A stretch of DNA of 64,000 nucleotides from Oscillospiraceae bacterium (GCA_009779495.1 WRED01000002.1:41729-105728), one strand, 5' to 3'. Shown: positions 1 to 9,466, counted from the first letter of the stretch. Numbers and translations are program-made. The notes: a model not told the origin generated them from the letters alone.

Positions 1-3000
1 ATTTGTTCAGCCCCAGATCAATGATGTACGTGACCAGCACGGCGTCCTGCCCGTCGATTTTGCCGTCGCAGTTGACGTCGCCGATGAGCGAATACGTGAC
101 CTCGTCCAGAATAGTGACTCCTCCGTCCTGTGAAAGCGCGATCCTGCAACCGGTGCCGAAGCGTTTGATTTCACTCAGCACAGCGCCTTCGCTGCTTGGT
201 TCTCCGAACAGCAGGAGGGAGGAAGGATCGGCTATGATCGCGCCGTCCTTGTCCAGGACATACAGATAATCCGTGAAGTTGGCGAACTCATCCAAAATCA
301 AGCCTGAGAAATAGCCGAACAGGATGTTGTCCGTGGAATCCATGGTCATTACGGAACCTTCCTTGAGGACAAGTCCATTGGTGTCAAGAAGTCCCGCGTC
401 CGTTACGAAGAACCGCGCTGAAGAAACCAGTATACGCTCGTTCATGTCCGCGACGCCGACGCCGGTCAGTACAAGCCTGCCGACCGTATATTGATCGGGC
501 GTGAGCAGGAGGATGGGGGAGGTTCCCGGCGTGAATGCCGCGGTCAGTTCGATTGTGCTGCTGCCGACCAGATAGACGTCATTGTCCGTGTTTATCAAGG
601 AGTCGGCGTCCATGACCAGCGCGCCCGCCATGTAGACGCCCTTACCGTTTTTGGCGGTGTTGCCTGAAATATCTCCGCCGCCGATTTGCAACGCCCCGCC
701 GGGCTGGACGTATACGCCGCCGCCGTTTTGCGTCGCGGTGTTGCCTGATATCTCGCCGCCCGACATGAGGAAGCCTGCGACCTCGACGCTCGTCTCGGGA
801 TCGGTCTCCGTTTCGGGAATAACCAGCATGAAGCTTGTGGGGACGGTATACACGGCGCCGCCTGATACGGCCTCGTTGCCCGTCAGCAGTCCGCCCTCAA
901 TATAAAGCCGGCCGTCAGCGATGTACAGCGCGCCGCCCTTGTTTGCCACATTGTTCTTGATAAGACCGCCCGTCACAACAACCTCGCCCGTGCTCGCGGC
1001 AAATCCGCCGTTTCCTTTTGTATAGTTGTTCCCCAGCGTCATGCCGTCATTGACGATAAGCATGCCGCCGTTCGTGTTGTTTACGATCGAGCCGCCGTCC
1101 ATGCCGTTGAGCGTGTAGCTGCCGTCGACGATGAGCGTTTCGTTATCCTCTGTGCCCGAGAAGCCGAACTCAAGAGCCGCGCCCTCTAAAATCTCGAACA
1201 TGTCGCCCTCGAAAGTGAGGTAGCGCAGAAGCGTTCTGGGTTCCTCGCCGTCGCCGACGATCACGACTTCGCCCGCGACCGTTATCTTTTCGCGGATCAG
1301 GTCGTCGCCGATGACGGTTACAAGTCCGACCTGACCGGCGCCGACGGCCTCCACAGCCTCCTTGACCGAGGTGTAGTTGACGTCGTATAAGCCGTGCATA
1401 CTGAGAATCGCCACGTTTTTAACCTCAAAGGCCACGAGGTAGCCGGAGGAGTTGATGTTCAGCTCAACGCCGCCGCGCGGGTCGGCGATGAATTTGGCGT
1501 AGTTGGCCGCCGCGAAATCGCCGCTGAGTACGCGGACCCCGGCCACGTAATTTTCAGCGTAGATGTGCGCGACGATACCGCCCTTTGTCAGCGCGCCCGT
1601 GTTGACGATCGTTTTGCCGTTCTTTAAGAAGATGACATTGTTACCCGCGATATACGCGCCGCCGGACATGCGGAAAGTTCCGTTTTCATAGACGGCGGAG
1701 CCTGAGGGAGCGGTGTTGCCGCTTATTGTGCCGCCAGACATATCGAAAGTTCCCGTATTGTACACGCCGCCGCCGCTGTAGTAGGCGCTGTTGTTTTCGA
1801 CCGTGCCGCCGGACAGGTTGACGACGCTGTTTTGATTATAAATGCCGCCGCCGTAGCCCACGTCCGCGCTGTTGCCGCTTATGGTGAGGTCATGTATGCT
1901 TACATCGGCAAAGGCGCCCTCGAAATAGATGCCGCCGCCATTCAGCGCCGCGCTGTTTCCAATGATGGAGCCGCCCTCGGCGTATAGCTTGCCGATGCCG
2001 TAGTTGTAGACGCCGCCGCCGCTTTGCGCCGCGTTGTTGCTTAAAGACCCGCCGTAAATATTCAGTACGCCGGCGTTATTGTAGATTCCGCCGCCCTGTC
2101 CCGGTGAGTTGTTGTTTTCGATCACCGTGCCGGGATACAGGTTGACGGTTCCCGTGACGCCGATACGGATAATCGACTGCCCCGACAGGTTGTCAAGCCG
2201 CCCGCCGTCAATGCTCAGGGTGGGACTTCCGTCCGTGCCGCCGGAATCTATATTGAAGATACCGCTGACCTGGAACATCTCCGTGAGGAAAGATATACCC
2301 GAACGCTTGAGGGTGAGTTTATTCGTGCCGCTGGTTTTCAGCGTGACTACGCCCGCGATATTAACGGGACTTGGAACCGCGCAGTTGCCTAAAAGCACGA
2401 TGCTTCCTATTCCCGTGCCGATATGGTTAGACGCGTCGGCGACATTTGTGTAGTAAGTGTTCATTTCGCCGTCTATCTCGTCTATCACGACATATTCGGG
2501 CTTAAGCACCGTGACGCTCTTTTTGGAAAGCTGCTGCACATTCGAATCAGTGGAATAGTAAAACTCGTTAAGCTCGGGATAATATTTGAAGTACGCGTCC
2601 GCCGGACGGATGATCCAGTATGTACTGGAAAAGCCGGAGAACTCAAGGAGCGAGCCCATTGTCATCAGATCCGTGTTTTTCGCGCTGGCGGCCGAATCCC
2701 CCACGTTGGAGGTCTGGGAATTATAGTAACAGTAGGTCAGCGTGCTGTTGACCGAGCCGACTTGACCGATGACCGCGTTGATTAAAGTTCCCGTGCCGCT
2801 GACATGTCCCGCGTTATACACGCAGAGCAGGGAGCCGCCCGCGGGCTGTGAGCCGATGACGCCGCCGATATAGCGCCACCCGGCTACCTTGCCCATGTTG
2901 TAGCACTGGGCGACGCTTGACAGGTTGGAGCCGGTGATGCCGCCGAGATATTGGCCGTTTGAGAAGCCTATGTGGTTAATCTCGCCTGTATTGAAGCAGC

Positions 3001-4714
3001 TTTCTATCGGACCGCGGTTCTGGCCGACAATGCCGCCGCCGTAGTTGGCGCAGGAGACCATACCGGCATTCGCGCAGCCCTTGACCGTTCCGTAGTTTGA
3101 GCCGACGATGCCGCCGGCGTAATAGGTGCTTGTGACGCTTCCTGTATTGTGGCAGCTCGTGACGGTTCCCTCGTTGTAGCCCACGATAACGCCTACATGC
3201 TGATAGGCAACGATCTTGGACGCCGCGACGTACAGGTTGGACACCGAGCCCGCGGCGCCGAGATAGCCGAACAGACCGACATAATTTACCAAAGCGGTGC
3301 CGTGGTTTATGTAGACGCCGCTGATACGCAGCGACGAGCCGTTAAATTTGCCGGTGTACGGATACGTCTGGCTGCCGATGGGCGTCCAGGTATTTGAGCT
3401 GTCGTCGAACACGTCAAGGTTCAAAAGGATATCCCTTGTCAGCTGCGCGTTGGCGGCCGAGTTGCGCGGAACGCCGGGAAGAGTCCCGTTCACAAGTCCC
3501 GCGAACCAGGCAAGCTCGCTGCCGTTGCTGATGAGATAGGTGCCCTGTCCGTTGACCTCAGGCTGGGCGATAGAGCCGTCCCACGCGGTGAGCTGCCATC
3601 TGAGGATGGGATAGCCGCCGTTTATGAGGAAGTAGTCGGTCACGAAAATCGAGAAGCCGACGTTCAGCGTTTCGATAAACAGCGGATCAAGCATGAGCGC
3701 GCTTTCGGCGGGCGTTGCGAACTGGTCGCCGAAAGACTGGGCCGTATCGCGGTTATAGTAGCAGCGCGATATGTTGGTGCCGTAAAAGACGTTGCCGAAA
3801 GCGACGCCTTTCAAAAGTCCGGGGCAGTTGACCGTTCCCAGGGTGTAGTTGCGCGTGATATCGCCGTAGGAAGCATAGCCGACGAGACCGCCCGCCTGGT
3901 CCACCGACGCGGTTACGGTGCTTTTGTTGTAGGAGTGGCTTAAATAGCTGCCCGAGCTGAGTCCGACAAGCCCGCCGACATATGACTGGCCGTTTATGAC
4001 GCCCTCCGCGCAGCAGCCCTGAACGCTGGCGTTGCTGTAGCTGTAGCCGACGATGCCGCCTACGCGTATGGTGCCGGTGACCGTTCCGAGGTTATGGCAG
4101 TTCAAAACGGACGCGCCCACGCGGTTCTGCCCGACGATGCCGCCGGTGTTGCCGCCCGTGCCCGTAACCGCGCCGCTGAAACTACACCCCGTCACGGAGC
4201 CGCCGTTCGAGTAACCGACGACACCGCCGACGTTCGCTCCGCCGGTGATGTTCGCACCCTCGATCACCACGGCGTTGATTTCGCTCGGGGCGTAGACGTT
4301 GCCCTGTTCCGTGCTGGAAACCAGGGTTGTGCCGATGTGCCCGAACAGACCCTGATAGTCGGCTGAGGTGTTGATATACAGCCCGCTCACGACGTAGCCG
4401 CCGCCGTAGAACTTGCCCAAAAACGGCGTCGCTAATGTGCCGATGGGCGTCCACTGATTCGTGGTGGAGGCGGGGGCGTTGAGCTGGATATCGGCGGTCA
4501 GGCGGCCTGTGATGTTGTTGCTGCCGCCGTTGACCTGATTCGCGAACCAGGCCAGCTTTTCGGCGGTGTCGATGACATACACGCCGTTGTCCAGGGCGGG
4601 CGGGGACATGCCGCCGTTCCATACCGCCGCGAATGCCGAAAGCGAACCTGCGCTTACGCACGCCAGGATCATCAGCAGGGATAACAGAATGGATATGAGC
4701 TTTTTGCTTTTCAT
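1..4714 (-). CDS. Giant secreted GLUG / right-handed-repeat surface protein with dockerin-like C-terminus (3' end beyond window)
   Basis: The minus-strand frame is open from an ATG at 4714 to the window start (about 1571 residues seen, stop not reached). AAAGGTGG lies 9 nt before the ATG. Residues 1-29 form a classic signal peptide ending in SAFA. Residues 30-700 carry GLUG-type units (VGGVVGYSNGGSVTGC, GGIVGQNR and variants) in two blocks, each opened by an ELAWFAG/KLAWFAN segment. Residues 800-1450 have polymorphic-membrane-protein-like repeats (GGGIYN, MSGGTISGNTA, GNNA) that should fold as a beta-helix. The last visible residues, GDVNCDGKIDGQDAVLV, match the first calcium loop of a type I dockerin (D-x-N-x-D spacing). 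From family knowledge it is a large extracellular adhesin or scaffold-bound protein; ligand and partner are unknown. The second dockerin repeat would lie outside the window. Confidence 0.85.
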   Translation of the reverse strand, partial: MKSKKLISILLSLLMILACVSAGSLSAFAAVWNGGMSPPALDNGVYVIDTAEKLAWFANQVNGGSNNITGRLTADIQLNAPASTTNQWTPIGTLATPFLGKFYGGGYVVSGLYINTSADYQGLFGHIGTTLVSSTEQGNVYAPSEINAVVIEGANITGGANVGGVVGYSNGGSVTGCSFSGAVTGTGGNTGGIVGQNRVGASVLNCHNLGTVTGTIRVGGIVGYSYSNASVQGCCAEGVINGQSYVGGLVGLSSGSYLSHSYNKSTVTASVDQAGGLVGYASYGDITRNYTLGTVNCPGLLKGVAFGNVFYGTNISRCYYNRDTAQSFGDQFATPAESALMLDPLFIETLNVGFSIFVTDYFLINGGYPILRWQLTAWDGSIAQPEVNGQGTYLISNGSELAWFAGLVNGTLPGVPRNSAANAQLTRDILLNLDVFDDSSNTWTPIGSQTYPYTGKFNGSSLRISGVYINHGTALVNYVGLFGYLGAAGSVSNLYVAASKIVAYQHVGVIVGYNEGTVTSCHNTGSVTSTYYAGGIVGSNYGTVKGCANAGMVSCANYGGGIVGQNRGPIESCFNTGEINHIGFSNGQYLGGITGSNLSSVAQCYNMGKVAGWRYIGGVIGSQPAGGSLLCVYNAGHVSGTGTLINAVIGQVGSVNSTLTYCYYNSQTSNVGDSAASAKNTDLMTMGSLLEFSGFSSTYWIIRPADAYFKYYPELNEFYYSTDSNVQQLSKKSVTVLKPEYVVIDEIDGEMNTYYTNVADASNHIGTGIGSIVLLGNCAVPSPVNIAGVVTLKTSGTNKLTLKRSGISFLTEMFQVSGIFNIDSGGTDGSPTLSIDGGRLDNLSGQSIIRIGVTGTVNLYPGTVIENNNSPGQGGGIYNNAGVLNIYGGSLSNNAAQSGGGVYNYGIGKLYAEGGSIIGNSAALNGGGIYFEGAFADVSIHDLTISGNSADVGYGGGIYNQNSVVNLSGGTVENNSAYYSGGGVYNTGTFDMSGGTISGNTAPSGSAVYENGTFRMSGGAYIAGNNVIFLKNGKTIVNTGALTKGGIVAHIYAENYVAGVRVLSGDFAAANYAKFIADPRGGVELNINSSGYLVAFEVKNVAILSMHGLYDVNYTSVKEAVEAVGAGQVGLVTVIGDDLIREKITVAGEVVIVGDGEEPRTLLRYLTFEGDMFEILEGAALEFGFSGTEDNETLIVDGSYTLNGMDGGSIVNNTNGGMLIVNDGMTLGNNYTKGNGGFAASTGEVVVTGGLIKNNVANKGGALYIADGRLYIEGGLLTGNEAVSGGAVYTVPTSFMLVIPETETDPETSVEVAGFLMSGGEISGNTATQNGGGVYVQPGGALQIGGGDISGNTAKNGKGVYMAGALVMDADSLINTDNDVYLVGSSTIELTAAFTPGTSPILLLTPDQYTVGRLVLTGVGVADMNERILVSSARFFVTDAGLLDTNGLVLKEGSVMTMDSTDNILFGYFSGLILDEFANFTDYLYVLDKDGAIIADPSSLLLFGEPSSEGAVLSEIKRFGTGCRIALSQDGGVTILDEVTYSLIGDVNCDGKIDGQDAVLVTYIIDLGLNK

Positions 4715-4731
4715 TTGAAATCCACCTTTCA

Positions 4732-4769
4732 TTCTAGATGTTAGATTGTAGACTGTAGATTTTAGATGT
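4732..4769. repeat. TAGA-type short array (family I) upstream of the GLUG gene
   Basis: Reads as irregular TCTAGA / TTAGA / TGTAGA units at 7-10 nt spacing and ends in TAGATGTGGTCAGG. The same terminal motif closes other arrays in the window. It fills the 74-nt gap between the GLUG gene and the DUF3298 gene. Confidence 0.7.
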
Positions 4770-4788
4770 GGTCAGGGAGGGCTGTTCG

Positions 4789-5655
4789 CTATGGGTTTTG
4801 TTCGGCAAAGGGCGGTTTGATTACATCGCTTCTGGAATATGGGAGCGCAAGAACGTCCCAGTCAAATCCGATATAATTGATGTTAGCTATTATGACGTGG
4901 ATGCCGTCGTCAGCAAGATAAAAGCGCGGGTCGTCATCAGCCAAATTACCGCGAAGATACTCAACAGTGCCTACGTCCTCGTAGCCTGCGTAAACTTCAG
5001 GGTCGTTCTTCGGGATTTCAGCCATCATAGCGTCCACGTAATTGCCGGAAAGGACATCCTTTATGGTCAGGCGTTTGCCTGTTTGCAAATCGAATGTATC
5101 GCTGTAAATATTACCGAAGTAACATGAGCCTGCTATAGGGTTCGTAAGATCGCAAAGGAAAGATACGAAGCCATTTTTGTTGTACTTTTCCTCGTACTTT
5201 ACGAAGCTCTCAAAAGGATAATTGTTCACAAAATCCATGCCAAAATCCGAGTTGCGGTCGGCATCGTATACCTCGCGGCGGAACTCGGCTTCCTTCGCGT
5301 CATAGTAGGCATTGATGGCCTTGGCCGCGTTACCGCCGCCGGTAAAATAAGGGCGGTCATAGGTGATTGTCCGCATGAGCGTGCCGTCGGTCGCCTTGAT
5401 TTCCCGTTGCATTGTCTGCCGTATCTCGTATGTATCTGTTTTGAGGATGATTTTCGCGGGGCCTGAATAATCTTCCGTTGCATATTGCCGCGAATCGGTC
5501 GTGCTTTCAGCTTCAGCTGACTCCGGCGTAAAATCAGCTGACGTTTCAGACAAAGAGCCTGAACTTTCGCCAGACGGGGTTTCAATGGGGGACCGGCACG
5601 CCGACAAAAATAAGAGCAACGCTAAAAGTAATATCGGCAATACTTTTTTTGTCAT
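4789..5655 (-). CDS. Lipoprotein with DUF3298-type domain
   Basis: 288 residues, ATG preceded by AAAGGA. The N-terminus has a lipobox (FLSAC, Cys20) followed by a Ser/Glu/Thr-rich linker to about residue 60. The rest resembles the DUF4163/DUF3298 (RsiV-like) extracellular module: a central stretch with YSDTFDLQTGKRLTIKDVL and a C-terminal YFYLADDGIHVI-like strand are typical of the C-terminal DUF3298 half. RsiV in Bacillus binds lysozyme, but no anti-sigma segment or transmembrane helix is visible here, so only an outer-face lipoprotein role can be inferred. It lies upstream of, and in the same orientation as, the GLUG protein, separated by the repeat array at 4732. Confidence 0.7.
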   Translation of the reverse strand: MTKKVLPILLLALLLFLSACRSPIETPSGESSGSLSETSADFTPESAEAESTTDSRQYATEDYSGPAKIILKTDTYEIRQTMQREIKATDGTLMRTITYDRPYFTGGGNAAKAINAYYDAKEAEFRREVYDADRNSDFGMDFVNNYPFESFVKYEEKYNKNGFVSFLCDLTNPIAGSCYFGNIYSDTFDLQTGKRLTIKDVLSGNYVDAMMAEIPKNDPEVYAGYEDVGTVEYLRGNLADDDPRFYLADDGIHVIIANINYIGFDWDVLALPYSRSDVIKPPFAEQNP

Positions 5656-5843
5656 ATAACATTCCTTTCAGAAGTCTATTTGCCAAGGACACTTTCACTC
5701 ACTATCATTGTACTGTATTACGGCGCAAATTTCAAGGGATTTCGCCAAAAACATCTTGATTTTTTCCTTAAACAGTTCACGTACAGCCGAACCACTTGAA
5801 AAGCGGTGCAGGAAAATTTAATCGTTTCTTAAGAGAAAAGCGC

Positions 5844-5871
5844 TTGACCAAGCATGGGGGGGGTGTATAAT
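5844..5871 (+). promoter_or_regulatory. Sigma-A type promoter
   Basis: TTGACC (5844-5849), a 16-nt spacer containing eight consecutive G, and TATAAT (5866-5871). It sits 28 nt before the start codon at 5900. Confidence 0.75.
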
Positions 5872-5899
5872 TATGGTAATACAAAAAGGAGGTCATCAC

Positions 5900-6613
5900 A
5901 TGAAAGCTTTACAAAAGCTCTTGTACGTTGGTTTGTGCGCCCTGCTGCTGACAGGAGTTTGCGCCGTGGGCGCGGCGGCGTATAACGGAATTATTCCGGC
6001 GCACACAAAGTCCTACACCGCGAAGTACGAGATCACCGTGGACTCTTGGGATTACTCTTTTTCCTCGGGGGAAAGCGGAACGGTTGAGTCGGACGCCGCT
6101 TACAAGGTCGGCCCGCTGGATACCACCATTTACCTGCTGGGAAACGGCAAGTACTGGCTCGATCAGCTGTATTCGCATGAGGTGCAGTGGGTAGGCGAGG
6201 TCATTGTGAATCCCGTAATTATCGGATACAGCACGGGAAATATGCTCGGGGTTCTTGGCGAAGCTAACGGATGGGATTACCTGGACAGCAACGCTTCCGA
6301 TCATACGAAATTTTACATTTGGGACGGCGAGGACGAAGTTTTTGTGCCGACATACCTCACTGACAGAACCGGCGTTGACGCGGGCGTTTACGCTGACCCG
6401 TTCGAGGTGAGCGAGCTGCCCGGCACGGTGCGTTTTAAGGTGTTTGTTCCGAAAGGCGTGTCGTATAATCCTGACTGCACGTTTTACGGCACCATCAAGT
6501 TTACAGGCGTTAAGGAAGTTGTGCCGCCCAGCCCGCCTACCATTTGGGACCGGATTATATCATTCTTCACGGGAATATGGAATTGGATCGTGAATCTTTT
6601 CAACTTCTTTTAA
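5900..6613 (+). CDS. Exported protein of unknown function with Trp/Phe-rich hydrophobic C-terminus
   Basis: 237 residues from the ATG at 5900, which has AAAAGGAGG 9 nt upstream; an in-frame ATG at 5873 overlaps the -10 box and is rejected. A signal peptide (residues 1-26, ending GAAA) precedes a beta-rich, Tyr/Trp/Asp-rich body with no recognised domain. A PPSPP linker leads to a C-terminal amphipathic, aromatic helix (IWDRIISFFTGIWNWIVNLF) that probably associates with the membrane. A comparable C-terminal helix ends the GLUG protein at 25318-26718. I do not recognise the family. It is probably co-transcribed with the gene at 6664. Confidence 0.8.
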   Translation: MKALQKLLYVGLCALLLTGVCAVGAAAYNGIIPAHTKSYTAKYEITVDSWDYSFSSGESGTVESDAAYKVGPLDTTIYLLGNGKYWLDQLYSHEVQWVGEVIVNPVIIGYSTGNMLGVLGEANGWDYLDSNASDHTKFYIWDGEDEVFVPTYLTDRTGVDAGVYADPFEVSELPGTVRFKVFVPKGVSYNPDCTFYGTIKFTGVKEVVPPSPPTIWDRIISFFTGIWNWIVNLFNFF

Positions 6614-6663
6614 GCGGCAAAAATTTTTTTACGAACAGGCTCTAGCCGAAAGGAGTTATATTT

Positions 6664-7389
6664 ATGCTTGCTAAATTTTTGGCCATTTTGATGGCAATTT
6701 ACTACTTCTTCATGCCGGGGGCAAAGCCTGTCCCGGAACGGGTGGACATCGCGGGCGTAACGTATCGCAATGGGTTTCTCGCGGAGGGCCTGCGGTATCT
6801 CAACGAAGAGAATTTTTACACGAAAAACATTGTGTTTGAAGAACGCCGCGGCACCCAGAAAATTCCGTATTACCGCATGGAGTGCAGCACGCGTGATCTG
6901 GTAATAAGAAACTCGGGCAAAATGTGGAGTATGCCGAACATCATGAGTGAACGTATTTACTGCCGCGAAAGCCAGTGGGAGGAAGTGCGTACATATTACT
7001 CCAACCCGGATAGCTTTTTCTACTATTACAAGCCCAATGGCCATTTTGATGAAAACACAATTGTGTTGCCCTCAGTAGATTTTGCGAAATTTGAGGCCTT
7101 GCGGCAATTCTCGGATGATAACGCATACGGCACCGGCCGCAATATCGGGCAAACGCGCCGCATACCCTTGGCTGCTTGGCTGGCCGCTTCGCAGGAACCT
7201 GATTTTGCTTCTTTTGTTTTCTATAAAGAAAGCAACGACGGGATTTTCGGTGCGCATACAATGGAGTTCCATCTCTGGGAGGGCGAACTTGTGTTTCATC
7301 GCTATGTGAATCTCAGTGCCAACGGTTTTGCTGAGTTTTCTATTTTACCGGCTGACCTTGAGCAGTATTTCAGGGAACTGATAAGTTAA
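6664..7389 (+). CDS. Hypothetical protein with N-terminal membrane/signal segment
   Basis: 241 residues; AAAGGAG lies 9 nt before the ATG. A short hydrophobic N-terminus (about residues 3-19, LAKFLAILMAIYYFFM) acts as a membrane anchor or uncleaved signal. The body is Tyr/Phe/Arg-rich with no motif I recognise. It follows the preceding gene by 50 nt on the same strand, so an operon is likely. No strong terminator follows; the T-box promoter begins 54 nt downstream. Confidence 0.75.
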   Translation: MLAKFLAILMAIYYFFMPGAKPVPERVDIAGVTYRNGFLAEGLRYLNEENFYTKNIVFEERRGTQKIPYYRMECSTRDLVIRNSGKMWSMPNIMSERIYCRESQWEEVRTYYSNPDSFFYYYKPNGHFDENTIVLPSVDFAKFEALRQFSDDNAYGTGRNIGQTRRIPLAAWLAASQEPDFASFVFYKESNDGIFGAHTMEFHLWEGELVFHRYVNLSANGFAEFSILPADLEQYFRELIS

Positions 7390-7442
7390 AAAACAGCCAA
7401 AAAATTTTTCAAAGCGGCAAAAAAAATTTTTTATAAAATCGC

Positions 7443-7471
7443 TTGACATTTCAAAAAAGATGTGCTATAGT
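7443..7471 (+). promoter_or_regulatory. Promoter of the T-box leader
   Basis: TTGACA (7443-7448), 17-nt spacer, TATAGT (7466-7471). This is near-consensus and sits directly upstream of the T-box leader. Confidence 0.85.
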
Positions 7472-7477
7472 GCAATA

Positions 7478-7783
7478 AACCGATGAGGAAGAGTAAGTAG
7501 GCGTTGTCTATTTTCGTCAAAGAGAGCCGTGGGCGGTGGGATCGCGGTATGAAAAGCAGGGCTGAATGGGCTTCCGAGGGCAAGCGGAAAACCATTTAAG
7601 TAATCGTTGATTACCTTGTGGGGAGTATGTGAGCCGGAGAGAGACGCTCCGTTAACAAAGGTCAGCATATGTTTTGTATGCGCAGAGTGGACGCACAGCG
7701 TCAAGCAGGGTGGCACCGCAGGAGTATATCGCTCTTGTCCCGGCAAAAATATTTTGCGGGACGAGGGCGTTTTTTGTTTTTTA
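7478..7783 (+). ncRNA. T-box riboswitch, tryptophan specificity, with intrinsic terminator
   Basis: The conserved T-box sequence AGGGTGGCACCGC is at 7707-7719. It is followed by a terminator hairpin (GCTCTTGTCCCG at 7731-7742 with CGGGACGAGGGC at 7757-7768, two G-U pairs) and a T-run from 7769. In Stem I, the GAATGGGC segment puts the codon TGG at 7567-7569 in the specifier position. Uncharged tRNA-Trp would stabilise the antiterminator and switch on the gene downstream, which is TrpB2. The specifier assignment rests on local sequence only and was not folded by computation. Confidence 0.85.
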
Positions 7784-7825
7784 GAAATTGCTTTCCTCCC
7801 GACAGCCGAAAGGGGAAAAACAAAC

Positions 7826-9196
7826 ATGGCAAACAAGGAAATTCCGTACAAAATCTTTCTCAGTGAGAGCGAGCTTCCCAAGCAATGGTACAATCTGCGG
7901 GCGGACATGAAGAACAAGCCCGCGCCGCTTCTGAATCCCGGCACGCTGCAGCCCATGACGCTCCCGGAGATGAGCGTCGTGTTCTGCGAGGAGCTGGCGA
8001 AGCAGGAGCTGGACGACACGACGCCCTACATCGACATTCCCGAGGAAATACAGGCGTTCCAGAAAATGTACCGTCCGTCTCCGCTGATACGCGCGTACTG
8101 CCTGGAGGAAAAGCTGGGCACTCCGGCAAAGATTTACTACAAGTTTGAGGGTAACAACACGTCGGGGAGCCACAAGCTGAACTCCGCGAGCGCACAGGCC
8201 TATTACGCGAAAAAGCAGGGGCTCAAGGGCGTGACGACGGAGACGGGCGCCGGCCAGTGGGGAACGGCGCTGTCCATGGCGTGCGCGTACTTCGGGCTGG
8301 ACTGCATCGTCTACATGGTCAAGGTTTCGTATGAGCAGAAGCCCTACCGCCGGGAGGTCATGCGGACCTACGGCGCGTCGATCACGCCGTCGCCGTCAGA
8401 CACGACGCAGATCGGTAAGAAGATGCTGGCGGAGCATCCTGACACGACGGGTACGTTAGGCTGCGCGATTTCCGAGGCGATTGAGGTCGCGGTGGGCAAG
8501 GAAGGCTACCGCTATGTCTTGGGCAGCGTACTTTCGCAGGTGCTGCTGCATCAGTCGGTCATTGGACTTGAGACAAAGACCGCGCTGGACAAATACGGCA
8601 TAAAGGCCGATATCGTCATCGGCTGCGCGGGCGGCGGCTCGAACCTGGGCGGGCTTATCGCGCCGTTCATGGGCGAGAAGCTGCGCGGCGAAAGGGACTA
8701 CCGCATTATCGCGGTCGAGCCGGCGTCATGCCCGAGCCTCAGCCGCGGCAAATACGCCTACGATTTCTGCGATACGGGACGCGTCACGCCGCTGGCGAAG
8801 ATGTACACCCTTGGCTGTGACTTCATTCCCGCGCCGAACCACGCCGGCGGGCTTCGCTACCACGGCATGAGCAGCGTGCTTTCCCAGCTTTACGACGACG
8901 GTCTGATGGAAGCCGCTTCCTATACGCAGACCGAGGTCTTTGAGGCGGCGGTGATGTTTGCCAAGGCGGAGGGCATTCTGCCCGCGCCGGAGAGCAGCCA
9001 TGCCATCAAGGGAGCGATCGACGAGGCGCTCAAGTGCAAGGAGACGGGCGAGGAAAAGACTATCGTGTTCGGGCTTTCCGGCACGGGCTACTTTGATATG
9101 ATGTCTTATCAGAAGTATAACGACGGCGAGATGAGCGATTATGTTCCTACGGACGCGGATCTGCAAAAGGGGTTTGACACGTTGCCGAAAGTTTAG
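7826..9196 (+). CDS. trpB: Tryptophan synthase beta chain, TrpB2 type
   Basis: 456 residues from the ATG at 7826; the longer in-frame extension would run through the T-box terminator and is rejected. This PLP enzyme condenses indole with serine to give tryptophan. The PLP lysine is K117 in NTSGSHKLNS, the substrate loop ETGAGQWG follows, and the phosphate-binding GCAGGGSN is at about residue 270. The long N-terminal extension and the SYEQKPYRREVM segment are typical of TrpB2 rather than TrpB1. No trpA or other trp gene is nearby, so it probably salvages free indole. Expression should rise when tRNA-Trp is uncharged. The TAG stop lies inside a TTTAGATTCTAGAC repeat. Confidence 0.93.
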   Translation: MANKEIPYKIFLSESELPKQWYNLRADMKNKPAPLLNPGTLQPMTLPEMSVVFCEELAKQELDDTTPYIDIPEEIQAFQKMYRPSPLIRAYCLEEKLGTPAKIYYKFEGNNTSGSHKLNSASAQAYYAKKQGLKGVTTETGAGQWGTALSMACAYFGLDCIVYMVKVSYEQKPYRREVMRTYGASITPSPSDTTQIGKKMLAEHPDTTGTLGCAISEAIEVAVGKEGYRYVLGSVLSQVLLHQSVIGLETKTALDKYGIKADIVIGCAGGGSNLGGLIAPFMGEKLRGERDYRIIAVEPASCPSLSRGKYAYDFCDTGRVTPLAKMYTLGCDFIPAPNHAGGLRYHGMSSVLSQLYDDGLMEAASYTQTEVFEAAVMFAKAEGILPAPESSHAIKGAIDEALKCKETGEEKTIVFGLSGTGYFDMMSYQKYNDGEMSDYVPTDADLQKGFDTLPKV

Positions 9197-9227
9197 ATTC
9201 TAGACAGTAGATGTTAGACGCGGTCAG
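9194..9227. repeat. TAGA-type short array (family I) containing the trpB stop codon
   Basis: TAG/TAGA units at 9194-9220 end in TAGACGCGGTCAGG, matching the terminal motif at 4757-4769. The trpB TAG stop (9194-9196) is the first TAG of the array. Confidence 0.7.
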
Positions 9228-9305
9228 GTAACGCGGTACGCTATCCTTGTACATGTCAGGCAAGATTTATGATCCGCAAACTCTTTTGTTTCGCATAGCA
9301 TACAG

Positions 9306-9466
9306 TAGACCTCCTCGGAAACTACTCACGGCGGCGTAAACGGTCTTTTTTCCATCCTGCCGCGCAAAAAATGCTCACAATAAACAAATTATTCCTGCGC
9401 TTTTTTACTTGCGGGACGAAAAAAATCCTCGTTTATCCGCTCACGGCTAGTTTCCGAGGAGGTCTA
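9306..9466. repeat. 161-bp MITE-like element with perfect 19-bp terminal inverted repeats
   Basis: TAGACCTCCTCGGAAACTA (9306-9324) is exactly complementary to 9448-9466. The interior is AT-rich with no open frame. A 3-bp AGT flanks both ends, a possible target duplication. This is the layout of a non-autonomous DNA transposon; no transposase is in the window. Confidence 0.7.

Noticed and set aside
1394..3539. Several plus-strand frames of 60-120 codons
   Set aside because: All lie antisense to the GLUG protein, whose frame is open across the whole region and has domain matches.
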